Below are positions 36,162 through 45,275 of a stretch of 64,000 nucleotides of DNA, piece by piece. A model generated the notes under the pieces. It did not search any database. It saw nothing but the letters and a program-made list of their open reading frames with translations, and had not been told where the DNA came from. Positions within the stretch are counted from its first letter, which is position 1; each line of letters starts with the position of its first letter. A program made the position numbers and the translations under genes. Source of the stretch: Rhodopirellula baltica SH 1 (GTDB lineage Bacteria; Planctomycetota; Planctomycetia; Pirellulales; Pirellulaceae); assembly GCF_000196115.1 (NCBI RefSeq), contig NC_005027.1, forward strand, positions 3,348,001 to 3,412,000, read 5' to 3'.

Positions 36162-36208
36162 TTTCATTGGCCAACCCTGGAAAAACCGCCATCGGGCACC
36201 ATCGCTCG

Positions 36209-37630
36209 TCAGGCTCGAATGGAATCGATCTGCCGGCCGTCTCTCTTCTTCGGACCAAGCCGATCCTTGGTGCCAAAGGCATCCAGCATCGTGTTGTAGA
36301 CATCCAGTCCCTCCGCTCCAACGTTCATGATCTGGCCGGTCTTGAAACGACCGTTGGCGCCGGTGATGCAATGGAAAACTCCCGACAGCTCTCGCTTCAC
36401 ATCGTTGTGGCGACCATCTCCCGATTCGGTCGAAATGGTGATCAATGAGTTCTCCAGAATCGTCCGCCCGTTTGGCTCTCGGCATTCATCGCTGTCCAAA
36501 GCACTAAGGAAGTAGGCGACCTCCTGCATCTTCATATGAGCATGGGCACGCAGCGCCTCGTTCTTCTTTTTCTCATTGAACTTGTGCCACCACTCGTGAC
36601 TACACCCTTTGTCACCACTCGCGTTCTGCTGCCTCGCATCGTCAAACTCCCACAACTTTTTGCCGTTGTAGATGTAGTCGCCGGTCAGCCGAATGCGTTC
36701 GCCAGCGGCAAGGAATGTCAGCGCACCAAAGCGGACACGATCCATCTGTACCGCCAACGCATAAACGTCCGATAGCAAACGCCACTCGGAGGTAAGTTGA
36801 TCCAACGTGATATCGATGCCTTGGCCACCGGGGTCAGCCGGACCGCCATGTGGAATGATCGAACGAGGCGGGACCTGCGGGCCGTTCGGTTGCCGATGCT
36901 TCATTGCGAACGCTCGCTGCTCAAATTCACGAATACGATCCAGGTGGTCCGCCACGCGGGCTCGAGACGACGCCCCTAAAGGTGAGTTCGCACCGGTGTA
37001 GTGCCGATAGTCTTCAACCACCGTATCTAGCACGCTTCGCTTCAATCTTTCACTTCGATCGCCACCGGCCAGAGCGACACCGCCAAATACGCGCTCAAAC
37101 AGCTCGCGAGGTTTTTCCTGGATCGTCGCCGCAACGGTTCCGTCCATGTTGTAACTATGGACATAGCGTCCAACGCGAGATCTGCGAAAGAATGTCCCGC
37201 CAGCCAATGTTGACACCATCCCCTTTGGCAGACCGCCAGGATAGTGAGCCCGGCGAATCACCTGATCGATTGACGGCCCACCGGATTTGGCTTCGCCGTC
37301 GGGTGGCTCAGCGGTGAAAGCAGCAGTGGCGCCATCGTAGTGTGCGTTGATGCCTTTTTCGTCGCAGCGAACATGGTCGACCTCACGCATGATCAGCAAC
37401 TTCTTACTGAGCGGCTGCAGTGGCTGAAGAACCCCTTGGAACCCTTCCTTTTGCAATGGTGCTGGAATGCCCAAACCAAAGAATACGTTGAACGCTCGAA
37501 TCGGAATTTCCGGCGTCGCATTCGCGGCCACCGCGGTTGAGGCCAACATCTCTTCTAAAAGCGGCAGCCCAACCGTGGCGGCACCCAAGCTTCGAAGCAT
37601 TGTGCGGCGATGAATCCGTTTGCTCTTCAT
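36209..37630 (-). CDS. DUF1552 domain-containing protein
   Basis: The start ATG 37630 has AGGA upstream. A twin-arginine signal (IHRRTMLRSLGAATVGLPLLE) is followed by the DUF1552 body: AFNVFFGLGIPAPLQKEGFQGVLQ, MVSTLAGGTFFRRSRVGRYV and TISTESGDGRHNDVKRELSGVFHCITGANG. These proteins pair with DUF1592-type cytochromes in planctomycetes and acidobacteria; the fold is related to alkaline phosphatase-like or sulfatase-like exported proteins, and their biochemistry is not known. It follows the DUF1592 gene by 88 bases, consistent with one operon. Confidence 0.9.
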   Translation of the reverse strand: MKSKRIHRRTMLRSLGAATVGLPLLEEMLASTAVAANATPEIPIRAFNVFFGLGIPAPLQKEGFQGVLQPLQPLSKKLLIMREVDHVRCDEKGINAHYDGATAAFTAEPPDGEAKSGGPSIDQVIRRAHYPGGLPKGMVSTLAGGTFFRRSRVGRYVHSYNMDGTVAATIQEKPRELFERVFGGVALAGGDRSERLKRSVLDTVVEDYRHYTGANSPLGASSRARVADHLDRIREFEQRAFAMKHRQPNGPQVPPRSIIPHGGPADPGGQGIDITLDQLTSEWRLLSDVYALAVQMDRVRFGALTFLAAGERIRLTGDYIYNGKKLWEFDDARQQNASGDKGCSHEWWHKFNEKKKNEALRAHAHMKMQEVAYFLSALDSDECREPNGRTILENSLITISTESGDGRHNDVKRELSGVFHCITGANGRFKTGQIMNVGAEGLDVYNTMLDAFGTKDRLGPKKRDGRQIDSIRA

Positions 37631-37718
37631 GATAGGTCCTGTAGAAAATGCTCGGACAGGCTGAGCCAGGAACAACGCCCGGGCTGATTGTTGATTCAAA
37701 TTCCTTGAGCCGCTTCAG

Positions 37719-40379
37719 TCACGGCTCGTCCTGCGATCGAGTCTTCTGCACCAGATCGCTCATCACCACCGCGGTGACCACATCGGCGTAACGACCGCCC
37801 GCACCCGTGGCAGCCTGATGAATCCGCTCCACCTCGGTTACATCACGGGCACCTAAAGGTCGGCCCATCGCGAACTGCGTTACTTTCCAAGTCAAAGTTT
37901 CGCGAACACGATCGCTTGTCGACAGCAGCTTCATCAAATCAGCGGGCGTCTCGTAGGGCTGCGGCTTTGCTTCCCCGGGGACCACGAGCTGACCTTCCGA
38001 ACGAAGCTGGTTGCCAAACTCGTCTTTGAGATGAAACGCTCCCAAACCATCGAACTGCTCCAAGCCAAACGCGAGCGACTCGAACTTGATGTGACAACCG
38101 CCGCACGACTCGTTCTGAATTCGATCCTCAGCGACATCACGATGAGTCATCCCGGGTTTGGGCGGCACCGGTGTCGTATCGACGCCTGGCGGAGGTGCCC
38201 CAATGACACCGCGGAGCAAGTCTCTCATCACAAACAGACCTCGCGTAACCATCGACGCGTCATCGCCCCCGATCGTTAGCACGCTACCTTGCGTCAGCAA
38301 ACCTCCTCTTACAGGCTCGCTCGACAGATCGTATCGGCGAAGCCCGTTTCCCTGCGGCTTCCAACCGTAATGCTTGGCCAGTCGAGGAGTTGCGTAGGTG
38401 AACTGTGCGTCGAACAAATCGCTCATTGGACGCTCCTGCTTCCAGACCAACTCTTCAAAGAAGGCGAGCGTTTCGGCATGCATGTCGATTCCTAATTCGG
38501 GTGTCCAGTCGGGAAACCTCTCCGGGTTGGGCTGCATGTTGGTGAGCCGACTCAGATTCAACCAGTCAATTGCAAACTGCTTGGAACGCTCGATCGCTCG
38601 GCGATCCTTCAGCATCCGTTCAACTTCCGCTCGGCAGCGATCCTTGTCCGTGAGCCGTCCATCTCTCGCTGCCTTCATCAAAACCGCGTCCGGTGGCCCG
38701 CCCCAAAGGATGTAACTCATCCGAGAGGCCAATTCGAAGTCCGTGACTCGCCGGCTGCCACCTCCGTCAGGTTGCCTCTCAATGCGATAGATAAATCGAG
38801 GCGATTGCAACATCGCCTCAACCATCAGCCCCACGCCTTGTTCGTAGTCACCGCCCGCACTGGCGACAGCGGTCAAAACTCCGCTGTAGTTGACCACCTC
38901 GCGATCGTCCAAAGGCCCACGCAGCAACCATTCACCCGCCGAGGCGACAAATTTTCTTGCGGTCGCATCGGTGTTCAGACTTTGTGACTTCGAAAAACGC
39001 TTGGCGAACTCAAGCACATCCATTCGCTGAACGATCACTTCCGCAAGCTGCGAATAAGCCTCCACGTGCTTTAAGTCCACGCTCAGGTTGTATGCGGTGT
39101 TGCTGAACCCGTCAGCTCGCAAATCCGGCGGCAACAACCGCTTTGCTTCTTCGGAGATATCGACACCAACCGCACTGCGAACCGTTTCGATGTATTCGGG
39201 AACGGTGAGACGCTGAACCCAGTGATCACTTGCCCCCGGTTTCGAGGCATAAACGGCGGGATCGATCGTATGGATCGACCAAACCGCCCCATCGTCAATC
39301 CATTCCTTGATCACGGCCTGATCGGATGGCGAAAGGCCGGGCCCTTGCGGCGGCATATCACCGGAAACGATCTGCTCCCAAAGTGGGCTCCGGTCCGCGT
39401 CGCCGGGCAGGATCACTTTCCCGCTTTCGCCGCCCGCCATAGCGTCCACTTTGCGTGACAGATCCAGATCACCTTTCTTCGAAATGGAGTCGTGACACTC
39501 CAAGCAATGGCGGGCAAATAAAGGAGCGACCTTCGTCGCAAACGTCTGTTCTGCTTTCACCCGTGCACGGCGTTGAGCTTCGTGCGGGTCGATGCCCGCC
39601 TTCGGACCGGCGGCATAGTTTTGCGAAACTTCGGCGTCGCTCAACGATCGGGAATAGATCGCAACGAGATGAAACTCGCCCAACCAAGGCCGTTCCGACG
39701 TTCGCTCGTTTGCCAATATCAGTGGAAAGCCGCCGTCCCAATTGCTCAGCTGACCAGCCACTTTCCTCGATGCGGTTTGCTCACCGTCCACATAAAAGTT
39801 CACGCCGCCGTCGCTTTGCCGCGTGAAAACAACGTGACTGAGTTTGGTCCCAACCTTCGCCGTGCCGCTGGCTGTTTCGGGAAGCCCGTTTTCGCTAGTC
39901 GATGTTGCTCTCAAACGAACCTGATACTGATCACGCTCCTGTCCCAGTGTGAAATTTCGCTGAACCGAGTTATTGGACATCGAAACAATTCGAGCTGGCC
40001 CTTTCTGAGAAGCGTTTGCTGGTTTGATCCAAGCTTCAATCGTCCAAGCATTGGACTGTTTGGTTTGTTCAGCCAACTTGGTGGCGGGGTGAACGGATTC
40101 GATTTTGGTTGCCGAACGCACCACGAGTGCGTCATCTTCCCAACTCACCGCCGATGGTTTCTCAATTTTTAGATCCAGCGATTTCCCGCTGCCGCTGCGA
40201 TCCTTGACCGTGTCACCGCGGCCTTCCTCAAACGTATAAAACGCTGAGAGACCAACACTGACGCGGTACGTATCCGCCGCAAATGCCGGCGAAGCCGTCA
40301 CCAGTAACATCGCTCCACACGTGGTGGCAACGACAGCACACCAACTGAGTCCTATCGCGATTCTTCGCTCATTCACCAT
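37719..40379 (-). CDS. LamG plus DUF1587/DUF1592/DUF1588/DUF1585 c-type cytochrome protein
   Basis: A signal peptide (AIGLSWCAVVATTCGAMLLVTASPAFAA) is followed by a LamG-type concanavalin domain (residues ~55-250, GLSAFYTFEEGRGDT...NFYVDGEQTASRKVAG). Then comes a cytochrome-like segment with CLECH haem motif (ARHCLECHDSISKKGDLDL) and the DUF1587/1592/1588/1585 modules in series (LSVDLKHVEAYSQLAEVI, MLQSPRFIYRIERQ, DWLNLSRLTNMQPNPERFPDW, ESCGGCHIKFESLAFGLEQFDGLG). ESCGGCH supplies a second CxxCH. The domain set is common in planctomycetes beside DUF1552 genes. Function is unknown; exported electron-transfer is plausible. ATG 40379 is preferred over the open frame to 40430. Confidence 0.88.
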   Translation of the reverse strand: MVNERRIAIGLSWCAVVATTCGAMLLVTASPAFAADTYRVSVGLSAFYTFEEGRGDTVKDRSGSGKSLDLKIEKPSAVSWEDDALVVRSATKIESVHPATKLAEQTKQSNAWTIEAWIKPANASQKGPARIVSMSNNSVQRNFTLGQERDQYQVRLRATSTSENGLPETASGTAKVGTKLSHVVFTRQSDGGVNFYVDGEQTASRKVAGQLSNWDGGFPLILANERTSERPWLGEFHLVAIYSRSLSDAEVSQNYAAGPKAGIDPHEAQRRARVKAEQTFATKVAPLFARHCLECHDSISKKGDLDLSRKVDAMAGGESGKVILPGDADRSPLWEQIVSGDMPPQGPGLSPSDQAVIKEWIDDGAVWSIHTIDPAVYASKPGASDHWVQRLTVPEYIETVRSAVGVDISEEAKRLLPPDLRADGFSNTAYNLSVDLKHVEAYSQLAEVIVQRMDVLEFAKRFSKSQSLNTDATARKFVASAGEWLLRGPLDDREVVNYSGVLTAVASAGGDYEQGVGLMVEAMLQSPRFIYRIERQPDGGGSRRVTDFELASRMSYILWGGPPDAVLMKAARDGRLTDKDRCRAEVERMLKDRRAIERSKQFAIDWLNLSRLTNMQPNPERFPDWTPELGIDMHAETLAFFEELVWKQERPMSDLFDAQFTYATPRLAKHYGWKPQGNGLRRYDLSSEPVRGGLLTQGSVLTIGGDDASMVTRGLFVMRDLLRGVIGAPPPGVDTTPVPPKPGMTHRDVAEDRIQNESCGGCHIKFESLAFGLEQFDGLGAFHLKDEFGNQLRSEGQLVVPGEAKPQPYETPADLMKLLSTSDRVRETLTWKVTQFAMGRPLGARDVTEVERIHQAATGAGGRYADVVTAVVMSDLVQKTRSQDEP

Positions 40380-40491
40380 TGGTTGATCCGCTAGGTCACG
40401 AAGCGTAATAGACAGCCCTGAAGCCGACACCGCCTCCTACTGTAACGCAACGCACCGCAAGCTGCTGATAGCGAGCAACACGACGCCATCA

Positions 40492-40524
40492 AGAATCACC
40501 TTGGGATCGAGAATCACCTTAGGG
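40492..40524. repeat. Short direct repeat upstream of the DUF1592 gene
   Basis: AGAATCACCTT occurs twice with an 18-base period (40492-40502 and 40510-40520), each followed by GGG. It lies in the gap between acpS and the DUF1592 gene. It may be a regulator-binding site or chance. Confidence 0.4.
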
Positions 40525-40639
40525 TGTCGGAGTCATTAGGCCGCGAGCCAAATCACAACGAAGCCAGCTTCCGGAGAACTCGCATCTTGATCAGGCGAAT
40601 CGACGCAAGACGGTTGAGCTTGAGTAGCCGAAGAACGAG

Positions 40640-41017
40640 TCAGTCGCAGAGCACGACATAGGCGATGGCTTGCGTGCGGCACCCACCGAGACTCAAGTGG
40701 ATCGCGTCAATCTCCGCTTCTTCGGCCAAATCCGCGGCGATCCCATGCAGCTCGATTGTCGGGCCTTCGCTTGGATGCGTTGCGATTTCAATGTCAGTCC
40801 AGCTGACACCCCGTCGATGACATCGCAGTGCCTTGAAAACGGCTTGCTTGGCCGCCCACCGGCGAGAGAAATGGCCCGTCGCGTCGGGCCGTTGAGCACA
40901 ATGGTCAATCTCGGCTGCCGTGAAAACTCGCTCTAGAAATTGCTCTCCGTGCTGCTGGATCATTTGAGCGATCCGAGCACACTGAACAATTTCCGTCCCG
41001 ACTGCCACGATTGCCAT
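40640..41017 (-). CDS. Holo-[acyl-carrier-protein] synthase-like protein with altered active site
   Basis: The overall pattern is that of AcpS, which transfers 4'-phosphopantetheine from CoA to ACP: MAIVAVGTEIVQCARIAQMI at the start, FTAAEIDHC, RRWAAKQAVFKAL and WTDIEI. Family members normally have GTDI and AAKEA, whose Asp and Glu bind Mg2+. Here the codons read Glu (GAA) and Gln (CAA). The GTG loop that normally follows the helix is also missing (ALRCHRRGV), and the SISH-like block is SLGG. It is three bases after trpS. It may have altered metal use or be an inactive paralogue, with another AcpS elsewhere. Confidence 0.75.
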   Translation of the reverse strand: MAIVAVGTEIVQCARIAQMIQQHGEQFLERVFTAAEIDHCAQRPDATGHFSRRWAAKQAVFKALRCHRRGVSWTDIEIATHPSEGPTIELHGIAADLAEEAEIDAIHLSLGGCRTQAIAYVVLCD

Positions 41018-41020
41018 TGG

Positions 41021-41983
41021 TTAACGCAATCCACAATTGCGTCGGGCCCGGTCAACCACACTGGCCGCGACCTCGCGAGCCCGCTTGGCACCCTCGGCCA
41101 AAATATCTCGCACCGTATCCAAGTCTGATTCCAGCTCTTCGCGTTTCGCTCGCGCCGGGGCAAAGTACTCTTCGCTCACTTCGGCGACCGCCTTCTTGAT
41201 CTCGCCATAGCCAAACCCGCCAGCGCGATACTTGGCCGCCATGGTCTCGACCTCGGCCGGACCAGCAAACAACTGATAGAGCTGGAACAAATGATCGTCG
41301 GTTGGATCCTTGGGATCTTCCATTGGACGACTGTCGGTCACAATCCGCATGATCTGCTTGCGAATTTTCTTCACCTCGCCAAACAGCGGCAATGTGTTGT
41401 TGTAACTCTTGCTCATCTTCTGCCCGTCGGTACCAGGAACCTTCGCACCAACGTCCAATGTCTTTGCCTTAGGCAACACAAACGTCTCTCCGAACGCATG
41501 GTGAAATGAACCGGCCAAATCACGGCAAACTTCGATGTGCTGAACCTGATCCACGCCAACGGGAACAATTTGCGAGTCGTACGCCAAAATGTCAGCAGCC
41601 ATCAACACCGGGTACGTGAACAAGCCCGCGTCGGCAGTCAAACCTTTTGCCTTTTTCTCTTTGAAAGCATGGCAACGCTCGAGCAAACCCATCGGCGTTC
41701 CTGTCATCAGCAGCCAGGTCAGCTCGGTCACCTCGGGGATATCGGACTGCACGAACAAATTGGCCTTGGAAGGATCCAATCCCAACGCCAACAAGTCCAA
41801 CGCGGCATTCATCACGTTTTCGCGAAGCACTTCCGGTTCACGAACGGTGGTCAGGGCGTGCAAGTCGGCGATGAAGTAAAAACCCTCATTGTCTTCTTGC
41901 AGATCAATGTATTGGCGAATCGCACCGAAGTAGTTTCCCCAGTGGGGACGACCGGTTGGCTGGATTCCCGAGAGCACTCGCAT
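41021..41983 (-). CDS. trpS: Tryptophan--tRNA ligase
   Basis: The class I signature PTGRPHWGN (residues 9-17, HIGH-type) and KMSKS (189-193) are present, with [11 protein letters not shown] and [16 protein letters not shown] between. The enzyme charges tRNA-Trp. At 320 residues it is the usual length. ATG 41983 gives the expected N-terminus [11 protein letters not shown]. The downstream acpS-like gene starts three bases after its stop. Confidence 0.95.
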   Translation of the reverse strand: MRVLSGIQPTGRPHWGNYFGAIRQYIDLQEDNEGFYFIADLHALTTVREPEVLRENVMNAALDLLALGLDPSKANLFVQSDIPEVTELTWLLMTGTPMGLLERCHAFKEKKAKGLTADAGLFTYPVLMAADILAYDSQIVPVGVDQVQHIEVCRDLAGSFHHAFGETFVLPKAKTLDVGAKVPGTDGQKMSKSYNNTLPLFGEVKKIRKQIMRIVTDSRPMEDPKDPTDDHLFQLYQLFAGPAEVETMAAKYRAGGFGYGEIKKAVAEVSEEYFAPARAKREELESDLDTVRDILAEGAKRAREVAASVVDRARRNCGLR

Positions 41984-42207
41984 AAGTCAGTCAAACAAAG
42001 AAGAAATTTCGATCAAAGAAAGCAACTCAGAACCTCTCAACTTAACCAAATCTTGCGGCTTCGGGCGATCACCCCCCGACAAAGAATTGGCTTCGACGCG
42101 AAATTCAAAACCGTCATTCGTGATTGGCAACGGGCATCACGAAACCCAACTTTGCAAACAGAAACGACCGATGTGTCTTGTGACGCTCTTGGTCGCCCAG
42201 CCAACGA

Positions 42208-43665
42208 TCAATCCGAATCAGTTTTGTCCGTTGTGTCCACCGCTGGGTCAGTGTCAGATTCGAGTAACTCATCCAGAGCGTCCAACATCTTGCGGCGAGG
42301 TTCGGGATCGTCGACGGGGAAACCCAAGTTGCCCGCGACAAGGCCAACCTTTGGATGCCGCGAATTCGGGTTCAATCCAATTTCATCCAGCGGTTTGTCT
42401 TTTAAAATCATGATTGTCGCGGCAGCCAAATCTCGAACTTGAGTCTGGATTTGATTGCCACCGATGAAATTCAAGTCCGTCACCGGACGCTCGTCTTTCA
42501 AAAACTCGCGGACCAGGCCCACGTTACTCTCATCGCCAAACCGGCTGATCAGCTGCAATGAAAAGGCGACCTCATCGATACCGGAACCCGGCTGCTGCAG
42601 CACCTTTTCCGCCAACGGTAGTGATCGTTTGAACTCTCTCTGCAGCGACATCCACAAAACCTCCGGCCGACTTGCTTGATTGCACCGCGGAATCCACCCC
42701 GCCAACAGAACGCGAAATGGTTCCGCAAGCTGGTCGTCGCGAAGCACCTCCGTCGTGACACTCATTCGTAACATCCTCAACAACGATTCCTCGTGGATGT
42801 TCGACAATCTCAAATCGGGATCATTGAAGCAAAGCAGCATTGCGATCACGTCCGCGGCCGATGGCAATTGCGACTCGATCAGCTGGCGTCGCTGAACTCT
42901 CGCGATCACCTTTTCCAAAGCAGCCATCCTTGCCCCGGTGCTGACCTCAAGGGCCTGAACCAGATCCTGGTGCCTGAGCATCATCTCGACGAAGACTTCT
43001 CGTAGTCGCGGTCCATCTCCCAAAACCTGTTGAAAGACCTCCCAACCTTCGAACGATCCGGGCTGGCCCTCAAGAAACGAATCAATCCGTCCTGCGACTG
43101 CGCTGTTAACGATTCCCGTCGCAACATCTTCCGCTCGAAGACGCACTTCCAAATCATCGTGCTCGATCGCTGCAGTTCGCAATGCAGGAAGCGCGTCATC
43201 GGCCAACTTCCTCAAACCGGCCGTTGCTTGTTCACGAACAGCAAACTCGGGTGCGCCGAGCTGAGAAATCAATTCAGCGATCTTGTTTTGCTTCAACGGT
43301 TCATCGTCCGATCCCTCAGACTGATTCCCGGGGTCCGATGGATCAGAGTTCAATTGATCTTCGCTACGTTCTGGTTCCACCGGCGAAACGTCCTCTGGCA
43401 TGACCGCCTGAGCTCGAAAGACGCTGGCAATCTTTGCCGGTTCCATCGGTGGCTTGCGAAACGATTTCACCGCCACTTGATCTGTTCCGGGATCACTCTC
43501 TCTCGACTCAGTTTTCGAGCTGGAATCGGTTGGCGAATCAGCATCGCTGGCTTGCCCGAATGCGTCGCTGGCTGGCCCGAATGCGACCGTGGGCACAAGC
43601 ATCAACACAGCAACCACCAACGCGGACGAACGAATCCATTCGGTCGTGAGAAAGGTTGAGAACAA
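42208..43665 (-). CDS. Secreted HEAT-repeat-like protein
   Basis: A leader (IRSSALVVAVLMLVPTVAFG) is followed by an acidic Ser/Asp/Glu-rich linker to about residue 130. A helical body then has HEAT-type features (KIAELISQLGAPEFAVREQATAGLRKLADDALPALRTAA). The rest is helical with no recognised catalytic motif. The N-terminal segment carries tandem Ala/Ser/Asp words (ASDAFGQASDADS). The protein is probably an envelope adaptor; function unknown. The frame starts at TTG 43665. Confidence 0.7.
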   Translation of the reverse strand: MFSTFLTTEWIRSSALVVAVLMLVPTVAFGPASDAFGQASDADSPTDSSSKTESRESDPGTDQVAVKSFRKPPMEPAKIASVFRAQAVMPEDVSPVEPERSEDQLNSDPSDPGNQSEGSDDEPLKQNKIAELISQLGAPEFAVREQATAGLRKLADDALPALRTAAIEHDDLEVRLRAEDVATGIVNSAVAGRIDSFLEGQPGSFEGWEVFQQVLGDGPRLREVFVEMMLRHQDLVQALEVSTGARMAALEKVIARVQRRQLIESQLPSAADVIAMLLCFNDPDLRLSNIHEESLLRMLRMSVTTEVLRDDQLAEPFRVLLAGWIPRCNQASRPEVLWMSLQREFKRSLPLAEKVLQQPGSGIDEVAFSLQLISRFGDESNVGLVREFLKDERPVTDLNFIGGNQIQTQVRDLAAATIMILKDKPLDEIGLNPNSRHPKVGLVAGNLGFPVDDPEPRRKMLDALDELLESDTDPAVDTTDKTDSD

Positions 43666-44020
43666 AACGTCTGCCTAACGAGAAAGGTTTGCGTAACGGG
43701 AAAACTGGACGGCAACCGCTCCATGAAGTGTACCAAGAACCACGCCCAGACAGCAGCGATCCCAGAACCGCCACTTTGGTCAACGAGTCAGGCGGCTCGA
43801 AGGAATGGCCGCCCCAAAAAATCGCCTAGCTCTGCCGGGCGGAGAGCGGGCCAATGCGGGTTCACCCAAAAGGCGAAAAAGCGAGGCAGAAAATCGGTTG
43901 CCCAAAACTGACCCCGTGGCTAGGCTGAATGCACGTCGTGGAGAAATCGCATCCCCTCCACTGTGACGTTTGTTTAGGGATTTGCGGCCGCTTGCAGCCT
44001 CACTGCTAAAAAGCCAACAC
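43666..44020. promoter_or_regulatory. Intergenic region upstream of the trans-sulfuration genes
   Basis: These 355 bases separate the divergent HEAT-like gene from the PLP-enzyme pair. A small hairpin (GTGGAG 43938-43943 with CTCCAC 43956-43961) lies about 60 bases ahead of the ATG. I searched for SAM- and SAH-type riboswitch cores and saw none. Confidence 0.35.
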
Positions 44021-45274
44021 ATGAAACCGATCGCAATCGATCCGGTCGAAATGACCGATCATGCGTCCCGCGCCGCGGGACCTTCTTCCACGGGTTTGTC
44101 GACTCAGTGCGTTCACGGGAACATTGATCCCGATTCGCCTTCGCGACAACACGCCGAGGGCGCCATCACGGCACCGATCTACTCGGCCTCGACCTTCACG
44201 TTCGAATCCACCGACAAACTCTTGGATTTCGTCGAAGGTCGCGAGCAACGCGAAGAGTACGGACGCTACGGGAATCCAAACGAACGCTTGGTCGAACAGA
44301 AACTGGCTGCGCTCGACAATGCGGAAGACGCGGTGGTTTATTCCAGCGGCATGGCGGCGATTGTCGGGTTGCTGATGAGCCGCTTGTCGTCCGGCGATGA
44401 AATCATCTTCTTTGACCAGTGTTACCACCGCAGCCGTGAGTTTTGCGGGAAGCATCTGGCCAAATTTGGTGTCGTCACCCGGCAAGTTCCGACCGGTGAC
44501 TTTGCCGCGATGGAAGCGGCGATCACCCCGCGAACCAAAATGCTGGTCAGCGAGTCGCCCACCAACCCGCACCTAACCTGCGTGGACCTGGAGCAGTTTG
44601 TCGCTTTGGGCAAAGCTCACGAGATTGAAACGCTGATCGATGCGACATTGGCGACTCCGATGAACGTTCGGCCGTTAGATCATGGCGTCGATTACGTTTG
44701 GCACTCCGCCACCAAATACCTCGGCGGGCACAACGATTTGTTGGCAGGAGTCATCTCTGGTCGCAAGGAATTGCTGGATCCAATCCGTGCCCTTCGTGGA
44801 TGTTTGGGAAGCGTCACGTCGCCGCACAGCATGTACTTGCTCGAACGCGGTTTAAAAACCTTCTCGTTGAGAATGCAGCGTCACAACGAAAATGGTCAAG
44901 CGGTGGCCGAATTCCTTCATCAACATCCAAAGATCGACCGGGTTTATTACCCGGGTCTGCCAAGCCACCCGACTCACGCGATCGCCAAAGAACAAATGTT
45001 GGGATACGGCGGCCTGATCACTTTCACGGTCAAAGACGCCGACTGGAAAACAACCTCACGCGTGGTCGACGCCGCCAAAATCGCTCGTATCGCTCCCAGC
45101 CTCGGTGGCACCGAATCATTGATCGAACAACCGCTGGTAATGAGTTACTTCCATTACAGCCCGGAAGAAAGAGCCTGCTTTGGAATCGCTGACAACATGA
45201 TTCGTTTTTCTTGTGGCATTGAAGATTCTGCAGACCTGATCGCTGATCTGGATCAAGCCTTGGCGGCGATTTGA
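44021..45274 (+). CDS. PLP-dependent trans-sulfuration enzyme (cystathionine gamma-synthase/lyase family)
   Basis: The fold type I Cys/Met metabolism signature is clear: STQCVHGNIDPD near the start, EYGRYGNPNERLVEQKLAALD, AVVYSSGMAAIVGLLMSRL and HSATKYLGGHNDLLAG with the PLP Lys (about 232). The PLP-binding block reads IDATLATPMNVRPL rather than the usual DNTFATP, which sets this copy apart. Later GGTESLIEQPLVMSYF is also typical. It could form cystathionine, cleave it, or use O-acyl-homoserine with sulfide. The next gene, a paralogue, starts one base after its stop. ATG 44021 is chosen over TTG 43970. Confidence 0.87.
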   Translation: MKPIAIDPVEMTDHASRAAGPSSTGLSTQCVHGNIDPDSPSRQHAEGAITAPIYSASTFTFESTDKLLDFVEGREQREEYGRYGNPNERLVEQKLAALDNAEDAVVYSSGMAAIVGLLMSRLSSGDEIIFFDQCYHRSREFCGKHLAKFGVVTRQVPTGDFAAMEAAITPRTKMLVSESPTNPHLTCVDLEQFVALGKAHEIETLIDATLATPMNVRPLDHGVDYVWHSATKYLGGHNDLLAGVISGRKELLDPIRALRGCLGSVTSPHSMYLLERGLKTFSLRMQRHNENGQAVAEFLHQHPKIDRVYYPGLPSHPTHAIAKEQMLGYGGLITFTVKDADWKTTSRVVDAAKIARIAPSLGGTESLIEQPLVMSYFHYSPEERACFGIADNMIRFSCGIEDSADLIADLDQALAAI

Positions 45275-45275
45275 A

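Noticed and set aside
41537-42442. 301-codon plus-strand frame opposite trpS
   Set aside because: It is antisense to the conserved trpS and the following gap, with no domain pattern.
43666-44020. Possible SAM or SAH riboswitch ahead of the trans-sulfuration genes
   Set aside because: I looked for the conserved core words of SAM-I, SAM-II and SAH elements and found only a small hairpin near 43938-43961, not enough to call.
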